Source: JALZVT01 sp964519335 (GTDB lineage Bacteria > Pseudomonadota > Gammaproteobacteria > Pseudomonadales > Azotimanducaceae). Taken from it: a stretch of 64,000 nt of DNA. Where the stretch lies: NCBI GenBank assembly GCA_964519335.1, contig CAZFIA010000001.1, forward strand, positions 36,900-100,899, written 5' to 3'. Every line of letters starts with the position of its first letter. Position 1 is the first letter of the stretch. Positions 33,587 to 41,827 of the stretch are shown here, one piece after another. The translations under genes and the position numbers were made by a program. Below the pieces are notes generated by a model. The model saw nothing but the letters and a program-made list of their open reading frames with translations, ran no database searches and had not been told where the DNA came from.

Positions 33587-34714
33587 ATGGCCAAACGCGA
33601 CTATTACGAAGTGTTGGGCGCTGATCGCGGCGCCTCGGACGGTGACCTGAAGAAGGCCTACCGTCGCTTGGCCATGAAATACCACCCAGATCGAAATCCA
33701 GACGATGCTTCTGCCGAAGAGAAATTCAAGGAAGCCTCTGAGGCGTATGAAGTGCTGTCTGATGCACAAAAACGTCAGGCCTATGATCAGCACGGCCATG
33801 CGGCGTTTGAGCAGGGTGGCATGGGCGGTGGCTTCGGCGGCGGCGACTTTGGCGATATTTTCAGTGATGTCTTTGGTGACATTTTTGGTGGCGGTCGCGG
33901 TGGTGGGCGCTCTCAGGTGCAACGCGGCTCGGACCTGCGTTACACGCTTGAGCTTACGCTTGAGCAGGCGGTCCAGGGCGACACTATCGAGATCGAGGTG
34001 CCCGTCCTTGCCAGTTGCGAGGACTGCGACGGAACTGGTGCACAGAAGGGGTCTAAACCCAAGACTTGCGACGACTGTGGTGGTGCGGGTCAGGTGCGTG
34101 TGTCGCAAGGGTTCTTTTCGTTGCAGCAAACCTGCCCGCGGTGTCGGGGCGCTGGTCAGATCATTTCTAATCCGTGTAAAAGCTGTCGCGGCCACGGTCG
34201 CGTAGAGCGGCGTAAAACTCTGTCGGTCAAGGTACCGGGCGGCGTAGATAACGGTGACCGCATTCGGCTTGCCGGTGAAGGGGAAGCCGGACCTAACGGC
34301 GGACCTGCGGGTGATCTGTACGTGCAGGTGGCTGTCAAAGAGCACTCGCTGTTTGAGCGTGATGGCAAGCATTTGTATTGCGAGGTTCCAATTGCGTTTA
34401 CCGCTGCTGTGTTAGGTGGCGACATTGAGGTACCAACGCTCGATGGCCGGGTGAAGTTAAAGATTCCGGCAGAAACCCAAACCGGCAAACTGTTTCGGGT
34501 TCGAGGCAAAGGTGTAGCTCCGGTGCGCGGGGGGGCAACGGGTGATTTACTGTGCCGTGTTGAGGTTGAAACGCCGGTGAAGCTCAACGACAAACAGAAA
34601 TCGATTCTTAAAGATTTCCAGAAGAGCCTTGAGTCTGGTGGCAAACGCCACTCACCCCGCGAGTCATCCTGGTTTCAGGGTGTCAAAGACTTTTTCGATA
34701 GCCTAAGCCCATGA
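33587..34714 (+). CDS. dnaJ: Chaperone DnaJ (Hsp40)
   Basis: The 375-aa protein starts at the ATG at 33587 (MAKRDYYEVLGADRGASDGD); two extra codons to a TTG were dropped. It has a J domain with HPD (MKYHPDRNPDD), a Gly-rich linker, and four CxxCxGxG zinc repeats: CEDCDGTG, CDDCGGAG, CPRCRGAG and CKSCRGHG, followed by the C-terminal substrate-binding domains. It stimulates DnaK ATPase and delivers clients. Its stop overlaps the dapB start (ATGA, 34711–34714), so dapB is translated together with the heat-shock genes. Confidence 0.97.
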   Translation: MAKRDYYEVLGADRGASDGDLKKAYRRLAMKYHPDRNPDDASAEEKFKEASEAYEVLSDAQKRQAYDQHGHAAFEQGGMGGGFGGGDFGDIFSDVFGDIFGGGRGGGRSQVQRGSDLRYTLELTLEQAVQGDTIEIEVPVLASCEDCDGTGAQKGSKPKTCDDCGGAGQVRVSQGFFSLQQTCPRCRGAGQIISNPCKSCRGHGRVERRKTLSVKVPGGVDNGDRIRLAGEGEAGPNGGPAGDLYVQVAVKEHSLFERDGKHLYCEVPIAFTAAVLGGDIEVPTLDGRVKLKIPAETQTGKLFRVRGKGVAPVRGGATGDLLCRVEVETPVKLNDKQKSILKDFQKSLESGGKRHSPRESSWFQGVKDFFDSLSP

Positions 34715-35517
34715 GTTCTTGTTCGGTGGGTATTAATGGCGCTGGTGGCCGTATGGGCCGGGCGTTGATTGCCGCTGTGGCGAACGATTCTGAATGTACA
34801 CTGGCCGCAGCCGTTGCCCGCGAGAGCAGTGGGTTGCTGGGGCTCGATGCGGGCACGCTGGCTGGGGTCGATGTGCAACAGATCGTTGTTGGTAGCGATC
34901 TATCTCTCGCGCTCTCCTCAGCAACCGATGTGCTGATTGATTTCACCCAACCCGAACCTTCACTACTTGCGGTCGCAGCCTGCGTTTCTCATGCACGACC
35001 TGTTGTTATTGGTACCACGGGTTTTAGCCCGAAGCAGCTCGAAGAAATTCACACGGCTGCTCACAAGATTCCGGTGCTGCTTGCCCCAAACATGAGCGTG
35101 GGTGTGAATCTTGCGTTTCGGTTGATTGCGATGGCCGCCGAAGTGCTCGGCGATGAAGTCGATATAGAAGTGCTTGAGTCTCACCACCGCGACAAGGTAG
35201 ACGCGCCGTCTGGTACGGCGGTAAAGATTGGCGAAATTCTCGCTGAGGCAACGGGACGCAGTTTGGCAGATGTTGCGCTCTACGGCCGCGAGGGCAACAC
35301 CGGCGTGCGGAATCGCAACACCATCGGCTTCTCTTCAGTGCGCGCAGGCGACATTGTGGGAGAGCACACCGTGCTGTTCGCGGGTGACGGCGAACGCATC
35401 GAGATCACCCACAAAGCAAGCTCCAGGATGAACTTTGCCCTGGGTGGTGTGCGGGCCGCCAAGTGGTTGGTCGATAAGCGTCCGGGGCTCTACTCCATGG
35501 CTGACGTGCTGTCCTAA
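34711..35517 (+). CDS. dapB: 4-hydroxy-tetrahydrodipicolinate reductase
   Basis: The 268-aa protein begins SSCSVGINGAGGRMGRALIA with the NAD(P)-binding GxxGxMG, and carries VLIDFTQPEPSLL, GTTGFSPKQLEEIHTAAH, ESHHRDKVDAPSGTAVKIGE with the catalytic His-His and Lys, and IEITHKASSRMNFALGGVRA. It performs the second committed step of diaminopimelate/lysine synthesis in the cytoplasm. It is coupled to dnaJ by a 4-bp overlap; carA follows after 156 bp that include an imperfect CCGGGCAA/TTGCCTGG hairpin. Confidence 0.96.
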   Translation: MSSCSVGINGAGGRMGRALIAAVANDSECTLAAAVARESSGLLGLDAGTLAGVDVQQIVVGSDLSLALSSATDVLIDFTQPEPSLLAVAACVSHARPVVIGTTGFSPKQLEEIHTAAHKIPVLLAPNMSVGVNLAFRLIAMAAEVLGDEVDIEVLESHHRDKVDAPSGTAVKIGEILAEATGRSLADVALYGREGNTGVRNRNTIGFSSVRAGDIVGEHTVLFAGDGERIEITHKASSRMNFALGGVRAAKWLVDKRPGLYSMADVLS

Positions 35518-35673
35518 TAAGTCGCCAAATTAAGAAGGCCTGTGGATAAGTCGTGCTACCCATGACCCTAAAGCTCCGCTAGAATCGCCACCCAATCCGG
35601 TCGACGTATTCAACCGGGCAAGCTTTGCCTGGGGGTTTCGCGCACCTACTCTATTGATTGGAGATGTACTGTT

Positions 35674-36819
35674 TTGATACCGGCGTTGTTAGCGCTAGCC
35701 GATGGGAGTGTGTTTAGAGGCACTTCCATTGGTATTTCCGGTATGGCAGTGGGTGAGGTGGTGTTTAACACCGCGATGACGGGGTACCAGGAAATCCTCA
35801 CCGACCCCAGTTACGCCCAGCAGCTGGTTACCCTCACTTATCCGCATATTGGCAATACCGGCACTAACAGCGAAGACATAGAGTCGGATCGTGTTTGGGG
35901 CGCAGGTCTTATTGTTCGCGATGTACCGCTTATTGCCAGTTCGTGGCGCAACCAACAGTCGTTGCCAGACTATATGTCGGCAGAAAAAGTGGTGGGCATA
36001 GCGGGCATTGATACCCGCCGCCTTACCCGCCGCATCCGCGAAACTGGGGCACAAGCGGGCTGTATTTTGGCGGCAGATTCGTCGACCTCCGAACTTGATG
36101 AGGCGCAGGCGTTAGCCAAGGCCCAGGAGTTCCCGGGGCTTGCAGGCATGGATTTAGCCAAGGTAGTGACGCGGCAAGACACCGGCGGCTGGACGCAAGG
36201 GTCCTGGGACATTGTCCAGGGCTATGCCGAGCCAAACGCCCAGGATTTCCATGTTGTCGCTTACGACTTTGGCGTGAAGCACAACATATTGAGGCTGCTT
36301 GCCGATCGCGGCTGTCGACTGACTGTAGTGCCTGCACAAACCAAAGCCAGTGACGTATTGGCGCTTAAACCTGATGGCATTTTCCTATCGAATGGCCCGG
36401 GAGATCCTGAGCCTTGCGACTACGCAATCAACGCTGTGCGCGAATTGTTGGAGCAGAACCTGCCCGTATTTGGAATCTGCCTTGGTCACCAGATATTGGC
36501 GCTCGCAAGCGGTGCCAAGACAGAAAAGATGCCGCATGGTCATCATGGCGCCAATCATCCGGTTAAAGATCTGCGCACCGATCGGGTGATGATAACCAGC
36601 CAAAACCATGGTTTTGCGGTAGCCGCTGACGATTTGCCCAATTGTTTGGAGACAACCCACGTGTCTTTGTTTGATGGCTCGTTGCAGGGACTCAAGCGAA
36701 CGGACCGGCCTGCCTTCGGTTTTCAGGGCCACCCGGAAGCAAGCCCTGGTCCACAGGATTGTCAGCCTTTGTTTGATGAGTTTATTGATCTGATGCGCGC
36801 GGCAGGGACCGCGCACTAA
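35674..36819 (+). CDS. carA: Carbamoyl-phosphate synthase small subunit
   Basis: The 381-aa glutamine amidotransferase subunit starts at a TTG (35674), ten bases after GGAG. The first residues (MIPALLALADGSVFRGTSIG) align with E. coli CarA. The catalytic triad falls at the same numbers as in E. coli: Cys269 in FGICLGHQIL, His353 and Glu355 in FQGHPEASPG. It hydrolyses glutamine and channels ammonia to CarB for arginine and pyrimidine synthesis. Its TAA overlaps the carB ATG (TAATG). Confidence 0.97.
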   Translation: MIPALLALADGSVFRGTSIGISGMAVGEVVFNTAMTGYQEILTDPSYAQQLVTLTYPHIGNTGTNSEDIESDRVWGAGLIVRDVPLIASSWRNQQSLPDYMSAEKVVGIAGIDTRRLTRRIRETGAQAGCILAADSSTSELDEAQALAKAQEFPGLAGMDLAKVVTRQDTGGWTQGSWDIVQGYAEPNAQDFHVVAYDFGVKHNILRLLADRGCRLTVVPAQTKASDVLALKPDGIFLSNGPGDPEPCDYAINAVRELLEQNLPVFGICLGHQILALASGAKTEKMPHGHHGANHPVKDLRTDRVMITSQNHGFAVAADDLPNCLETTHVSLFDGSLQGLKRTDRPAFGFQGHPEASPGPQDCQPLFDEFIDLMRAAGTAH

Positions 36820-39800
36820 TGCCAAGGCGCACCGACCTTAAAACCATCATGATTCTCGGTGCGGGACCTATTGTTATTGGTCAGGCCTGCGAGTTTGATT
36901 ACTCCGGAGCGCAAGCTTGCAAGGCGCTGCGCGATGAGGGTTATCGGGTGGTGCTGGTTAACTCCAACCCTGCGACCATCATGACCGACCCTTCTATGGC
37001 GGATGCCACCTACATAGAGCCGGTGGAATGGCGCACGGTTGCCCAGATCATTAGAAAAGAAAAGCCCGAGGCGCTGTTACCTACCATGGGGGGCCAAACC
37101 GCGCTCAACTGTGCGCTCGATTTGGTGCGCGAGGGCGTTCTCGAAGAACTCAACGTTGAGCTGATTGGCGCGAATCAAGACGCCATCGACAAGGCAGAAG
37201 ACCGCGAGCGCTTTGATCGGGCGATGAAGCGCATTGGTCTTGAAACACCACGCTCTGCAATAGCGCACTCCATGGAAGAGGCGCTGCAGAAACAGGCGGC
37301 GTTAGGCTTTCCGTGTGTTATTAGACCCAGTTTTACGATGGGGGGTAGTGGCGGTGGCGTTGCCTATAACAGTGAAGAGTTTGAAGAGATCTGCGAGCGA
37401 GGCCTTGATCTTTCGCCCACCAATGAGTTGCTGATTGATGAATCGCTGCTTGGCTGGAAAGAGTTTGAGATGGAGGTGGTCCGCGACAAGGCGGACAACT
37501 GCATCATTGTCTGTGCCATCGAGAATTTTGATCCTATGGGTGTGCACACGGGTGACAGTATCACCGTCGCGCCCGCGCAAACGCTAACCGACAAGGAATA
37601 CCAGGAGCTGCGCAACGCATCGCTCGCCGTACTGCGAGAGATTGGTGTAGAAACCGGTGGCTCTAATGTGCAGTTTGGAATTTGTCCCGATACCGGGCGC
37701 GTTGTAGTGATCGAGATGAATCCGCGGGTATCACGATCTTCGGCGCTTGCGTCTAAAGCCACGGGTTTTCCCATTGCCAAGGTCGCGGCAAAGCTTGCCG
37801 TGGGCTACACACTTGATGAGCTGTCGAACGACATTACTGGAGTAACCCCGGCTTCCTTCGAACCCAGCATCGACTACGTGGTCACCAAGATTCCGCGCTT
37901 CACGTTCGAGAAGTTTCCTCAAGCTGAGGCGCTGCTCACGACGCAGATGAAGAGTGTGGGCGAAGTGATGGCGATTGGCCGCACCTTTCAAGAGTCGTTA
38001 CAAAAAGCGATGCGCGGGCTTGAAACCGGACGGACTGGTTTTAACGAAGTTGTGGACGCGGATGCCGATCGCAGCACCATTATTCGTGACATTGCGAATG
38101 TGGGGCCGGAACGCCTTTGGTATGTAGGTGATGCTTTTAGACACGGTATGTCCCTTGAGGATGTGTTTCAGCACACCAAGATTGATCCGTGGTTTTTGGT
38201 GCAAATCGAAGACCTGGTTGCGCGGGAGGCGAACTTACGCACAACCCATTCAAAAGCACTTAGTGCGGCGGAGTGGATGGACATCAAGCAGCGCGGCTTC
38301 TCTGATCTGCGGTTAGCAGAACTGTTTGGTGAAGATGAGTTTCAAGTGCGCGAGGCCCGTCAAGCCCACAACATTCGCCCTGTATTCAAGCGCGTGGACA
38401 CCTGCGCTGCAGAATTTCCATCATCAACCGCGTATCTCTACTCTACCTACGAAGAAGAGTGCGAAGCCGAACCCACTGATCGCAAGAAGATCGTCGTGCT
38501 TGGTGGTGGCCCTAATCGAATTGGACAGGGCATTGAGTTCGACTATTGCTGCGTTCACGCGGCTCTCGCGATGCGCGAAGATGGCTATGAAACCATCATG
38601 GTTAACTGCAACCCTGAGACGGTCTCTACCGACTACGATACCTCCGACCGGCTCTACTTTGAGCCCGTGACCCTCGAAGACGTATTGGCGATTGTCGATA
38701 TTGAAAAGCCAACGGGCATGATTGTGCAGTTTGGCGGACAAACCCCGCTGAAGTTGGTGGAGGCGTTAGAGGCGTATGGCGTACCGGTTATTGGCACCGG
38801 CGCCGATGCGATCGACCGCGCGGAAGATCGAGAAAGGTTTCAGGAAGTGCTCAACAAGCTAGAACTGTTGCAGCCCGATAACCGGACCGCAACCGATCTC
38901 GAAAGTGGTTTGAAAGGGGCGGGTGAGATCGGTTATCCGTTGGTTGTACGGCCATCGTATGTACTCGGTGGCCGGGCCATGGAGATTGTGTATTCCGACG
39001 AAGAGCTATCGCGCTACATGATGAGCGCTGTAGATGTGTCTAATTCTTCACCCGTATTGCTTGATCGCTTTCTCGACCAGGCGGTTGAGGTAGATGTCGA
39101 TGCCATCTCGGATGGCAGGCAAGTCGTGATTGGCGCGATCATGCAGCACATCGAACAGGCGGGTGTGCACTCTGGCGACAGCGCTTGTTCGCTGCCTGCG
39201 TACACGCTCACCGACGACATTCAAGATGAGATCCGGCGCCAGGTAATTGCCATGGCGGTAGAGCTCAAGGTTATTGGGCTTATGAATGTGCAGCTTGCCG
39301 TGCAAGACAACAAGATCTATGTGCTTGAGGTGAACCCAAGAGCCTCTCGTACGGTGCCCTTTGTCTCCAAATGCATCGGCACTTCTTTGGCGAAGGTAGC
39401 GGCGCGCTGCATGGCGGGGAAAACACTAGCAGATCAGGGATTTACCGAGGAAATCATTCCGGAACACGTTAGCGTGAAAGAATCAGTCTTTCCGTTTGCA
39501 AAGTTTCAGGGGGTCGATCCTATTCTTGGCCCTGAGATGAAATCTACAGGCGAGGTGATGGGCGTGGGCGACACCTTTGGTGAGGCCTTTGCCAAGGCTT
39601 CTCTTGGTGCTGGCGATGTCCTGCCAGATGGCGGGCGGGCGCTCATCAGTGTCAAAAACTCAGATAAACCGGGCGTGTCGCGGGTGGCTTTGAGCCTGAT
39701 CGAACAGGGCTTTGAGCTGGTGGCGACGAGAGGCACGGCGGCCGTGTTGCGTGACTCCGGCATTGAGGTAGAAATCGTCAACAAGGTCACGGAAGGGCGC

Positions 39801-40022
39801 CCCGATATTTCGGATCTTGTGAAGAACAAGCGTATTGATTTGATCATCAACACGACCGAAGGTCGCAAGGCGATTGCCGACTCGGCGATCATTCGTCGCC
39901 TCGCGCTACAGCACAAGGTGTGTTACACCACAACGCTTACGGGTGGCGAAGCGATTACCATAGCGCTACGCTATAAGAACGCGAGTACCGTACGCCGGTT
40001 GCAATCGTTACACTCGATTTAA
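36819..40022 (+). CDS. carB: Carbamoyl-phosphate synthase large subunit
   Basis: The 1067-aa protein has two homologous ATP-grasp halves: IMILGAGPIVIGQACEFDYS at the start and IVVLGGGPNRIGQGIEFDYC near residue 555, each followed by its ATP-grasp domain (GSGGGVAYNSEEFEEI; PSYVLGGRAMEIVYSDEEL). The last 140 residues (ALISVKNSDKPGVSRVALSL onward) are the MGS-like allosteric domain. It makes carbamoyl phosphate from bicarbonate, ammonia and two ATP. The length is that of the family (about 1073). It is followed 13 bp later by greA. Confidence 0.98.
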   Translation: MPRRTDLKTIMILGAGPIVIGQACEFDYSGAQACKALRDEGYRVVLVNSNPATIMTDPSMADATYIEPVEWRTVAQIIRKEKPEALLPTMGGQTALNCALDLVREGVLEELNVELIGANQDAIDKAEDRERFDRAMKRIGLETPRSAIAHSMEEALQKQAALGFPCVIRPSFTMGGSGGGVAYNSEEFEEICERGLDLSPTNELLIDESLLGWKEFEMEVVRDKADNCIIVCAIENFDPMGVHTGDSITVAPAQTLTDKEYQELRNASLAVLREIGVETGGSNVQFGICPDTGRVVVIEMNPRVSRSSALASKATGFPIAKVAAKLAVGYTLDELSNDITGVTPASFEPSIDYVVTKIPRFTFEKFPQAEALLTTQMKSVGEVMAIGRTFQESLQKAMRGLETGRTGFNEVVDADADRSTIIRDIANVGPERLWYVGDAFRHGMSLEDVFQHTKIDPWFLVQIEDLVAREANLRTTHSKALSAAEWMDIKQRGFSDLRLAELFGEDEFQVREARQAHNIRPVFKRVDTCAAEFPSSTAYLYSTYEEECEAEPTDRKKIVVLGGGPNRIGQGIEFDYCCVHAALAMREDGYETIMVNCNPETVSTDYDTSDRLYFEPVTLEDVLAIVDIEKPTGMIVQFGGQTPLKLVEALEAYGVPVIGTGADAIDRAEDRERFQEVLNKLELLQPDNRTATDLESGLKGAGEIGYPLVVRPSYVLGGRAMEIVYSDEELSRYMMSAVDVSNSSPVLLDRFLDQAVEVDVDAISDGRQVVIGAIMQHIEQAGVHSGDSACSLPAYTLTDDIQDEIRRQVIAMAVELKVIGLMNVQLAVQDNKIYVLEVNPRASRTVPFVSKCIGTSLAKVAARCMAGKTLADQGFTEEIIPEHVSVKESVFPFAKFQGVDPILGPEMKSTGEVMGVGDTFGEAFAKASLGAGDVLPDGGRALISVKNSDKPGVSRVALSLIEQGFELVATRGTAAVLRDSGIEVEIVNKVTEGRPDISDLVKNKRIDLIINTTEGRKAIADSAIIRRLALQHKVCYTTTLTGGEAITIALRYKNASTVRRLQSLHSI

Positions 40023-40035
40023 ACAGAGACTTTCA

Positions 40036-40509
40036 GTGGCTATACCAATGACAGTAGAGGGCGAGAGCGCCCTTCGCGAAGAACTGCAGCGACTAAAGAG
40101 CGAGGATCGTCCGCGCATTATTCAGGCGATTGCCGAGGCGCGGGAGCACGGTGATCTTAAGGAGAATGCTGAATATCATGCGGCGCGTGAGCAGCAGAGC
40201 TTTGCGGAAGGTCGTATCACCGAGATCGAAGGCAAGCTGGCGGACGCGCAGGTGATCGACCTGTCCAAAGTGCCACAAAGCGACAAGGTTATCTTTGGCG
40301 TTACGGTTGATTTGCTCAATCTAGACGATGAATCCAACATCACCTACAAGATTGTAGGTGAAGATGAGGCGGACATTAAAAACAACAAGATTTCGGTGAT
40401 GTCACCGGTAGCGCGAGCGCTTATCGGCAAAGCTTGCGGCGATGTTGTTACTGTTCAAACGCCCAATGGTGAGATCGAGTACGAAATAGACGCGGTCAAA
40501 TATCTTTAG
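40036..40509 (+). CDS. greA: Transcription elongation factor GreA
   Basis: The 157-aa protein starts at a GTG (40036; MAIPMTVEGESALREELQRL) and is colinear with E. coli GreA, including EAREHGDLKENAEYHAAREQ with the acidic tip of the coiled coil and SPVARALIGKACGDVV in the globular domain. It rescues backtracked RNA polymerase by stimulating transcript cleavage. The carAB–greA–yhbY–rlmE–ftsH order is conserved among gammaproteobacteria. An assembly gap begins one base after the stop. Confidence 0.96.
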   Translation: MAIPMTVEGESALREELQRLKSEDRPRIIQAIAEAREHGDLKENAEYHAAREQQSFAEGRITEIEGKLADAQVIDLSKVPQSDKVIFGVTVDLLNLDDESNITYKIVGEDEADIKNNKISVMSPVARALIGKACGDVVTVQTPNGEIEYEIDAVKYL

Positions 40510-40510
40510 C

Positions 40511-40610
40511 NNNNNNNNNNNNNNNNNNNNNNNNNNNNNNNNNNNNNNNNNNNNNNNNNNNNNNNNNNNNNNNNNNNNNNNNNNNNNNNNNNNNNNNNNN
40601 NNNNNNNNNN
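40511..40610. other. Assembly gap (100 N) between greA and yhbY
   Basis: A 100-N placeholder in the convergent greA–yhbY intergenic region. The right flank carries a tandem 12-bp repeat, suggesting the gap hides more copies. Confidence 0.98.
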
Positions 40611-40634
40611 CTCTTGTTACTACTCTTGTTACTA
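40611..40634. repeat. Tandem 12-bp repeat next to yhbY
   Basis: CTCTTGTTACTA occurs twice in tandem (40611–40622 and 40623–40634) right after the gap. The second copy contains the yhbY stop codon. With the following AGAG it can form a CTCTT/AAGAG hairpin, possibly the yhbY terminator. Confidence 0.85.
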
Positions 40635-40937
40635 AGAGTGGCGCTGCACGTTCGATAATTTGGGGTTAGCGTCTGGATTGCTGCGATAAAGCACCAGGGT
40701 TTTGCCAATGCGCTGCACCACCTGAGCGCCAGTCTCTTCGCACAGGGCATCGCCGAGAGATTTGCGTGCGTCACGATCTTCGCTGTGTAGTTTTGCTTTG
40801 ATTAACTCGTGGTCGCGCAGCGCGCGATTGGTCTCATCGATCACGCCTGAGGAAACGCCGCCATCGCCGATGCTTACGATGGGGTCCAGATGGTGAGCAA
40901 TGGCGCGCAAGCGTTTGCGCAATTGAGGGTCTAACAT
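40632..40937 (-). CDS. yhbY: YhbY family RNA-binding protein (CRM domain)
   Basis: The 101-aa protein consists of one CRS1/YhbY (CRM) domain: RKRLRAIAHHLDPIVSIGDG, then VIDETNRALRDHELIKAKLH and VVQRIGKTLVLYRSNPDANP. E. coli YhbY associates with pre-50S ribosomal particles. The usual GxxG loop sits at IGDGG. It is divergent from rlmE, with 53 bp between the starts, as in other gammaproteobacteria. The last codons run into a tandem 12-bp repeat. Confidence 0.94.
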   Translation of the reverse strand: MLDPQLRKRLRAIAHHLDPIVSIGDGGVSSGVIDETNRALRDHELIKAKLHSEDRDARKSLGDALCEETGAQVVQRIGKTLVLYRSNPDANPKLSNVQRHS

Positions 40938-40990
40938 GGGGCTATTGTCCGTGAATCTCGCAAACTAATCGATACGGCAACTTACGCCTT

Positions 40991-41644
40991 ATGGCCAAGC
41001 GCACCAAAAGTTCTAATCAGTGGATGATGCGACAAAAGAAAGACGTTTTTGCACGCCGGGCGGCGAGCGAAGGCCTGGTGTCGCGTGCTCACTTCAAACT
41101 TGAGCAGTTGGATCAGCGATTTCGGTTGTTTCGGCCGGGCATGATTGTGCTTGAGCTGGGTGCCGCGCCCGGTGGCTGGACGCGCTATGTGGCCGATCAG
41201 GTGGCCGGTAAAAAAGACACCGGGCGGGTGGTTGCAGTCGACTTTCGGCCCGTGACTGCGCCTGGCCTTGTCACTCTGATCGAGGGTGAGGCGGGCACAG
41301 CCGAGATTGATGCCAAAATCGCACAAGCGCTTGGTGATGCCACCGGCGGCGAGCCCGCCTGTGACCTTGTAATCTCGGACATGGCCCCCAATATATCTGG
41401 TGTGAGGGTCGCTGATCAGGCGGCTGCGATGCACCTTGCAGATCTTGCCGCTGAGAACGCATCGAACTACCTGAAACGCGGTGGTCATCTCGTGGTAAAG
41501 ATGTTTCAAGGTGAAGGTGTAGACGATTGGCTGGCTGATCAGCGACTACACTTCAAGAAATGTCAGCTGGTAAAGCCCAAGGCGTCTCGATCTGACTCGC
41601 GCGAAGTATTTGCGCTCTGCCAGTTTGCGCTCAGGCAGGGTTAG
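40991..41644 (+). CDS. rlmE: 23S rRNA (uridine-2'-O-)-methyltransferase RlmE
   Basis: The 217-aa protein has the FtsJ/RrmJ fold: KRTKSSNQWMMRQKKDVFAR at the start, FRLFRPGMIVLELGAAPGGW (SAM site), VVAVDFRPV, DLVISDMAPNISGVRVADQA and RGGHLVVKMFQGEGVDDWLA. It methylates the 2'-OH of the A-loop uridine (U2552 in E. coli) at a late step of 50S assembly. It is heat-shock controlled with ftsH in E. coli; here ftsH is 183 bp downstream after two hairpins. Confidence 0.96.
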   Translation: MAKRTKSSNQWMMRQKKDVFARRAASEGLVSRAHFKLEQLDQRFRLFRPGMIVLELGAAPGGWTRYVADQVAGKKDTGRVVAVDFRPVTAPGLVTLIEGEAGTAEIDAKIAQALGDATGGEPACDLVISDMAPNISGVRVADQAAAMHLADLAAENASNYLKRGGHLVVKMFQGEGVDDWLADQRLHFKKCQLVKPKASRSDSREVFALCQFALRQG

Positions 41645-41672
41645 GCCGCTCATAGCGGCCAAACGGCCGTTT
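41644..41672. terminator. Hairpin pair just after rlmE
   Basis: GGCCGCT-CAT-AGCGGCC (41644–41660) starts on the last base of the rlmE stop and is followed directly by the perfect palindrome AAACGGCCGTTT (41661–41672). No T-run follows, so it may attenuate rather than stop transcription into ftsH. Confidence 0.5.
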
Positions 41673-41827
41673 AGCGGGCCCGGCTCACAGCCCACTAGCT
41701 AAGGGATGGTATAGTGCTAAGGACTATCTCACTGGCAATCTAATCGCCTGGACTTGAACCGAAGAGGCGGTCAGGGCTCTAACTGGATGTATGCACTCAA
41801 CGTTATAGAGGCAAGAGGAAAAAGCTC

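Noticed and set aside
33098..34372. 424-aa minus-strand ORF opposite dnaK/dnaJ
   Set aside because: Antisense shadow of two unmistakable chaperone genes; no recognisable motif and odd composition.
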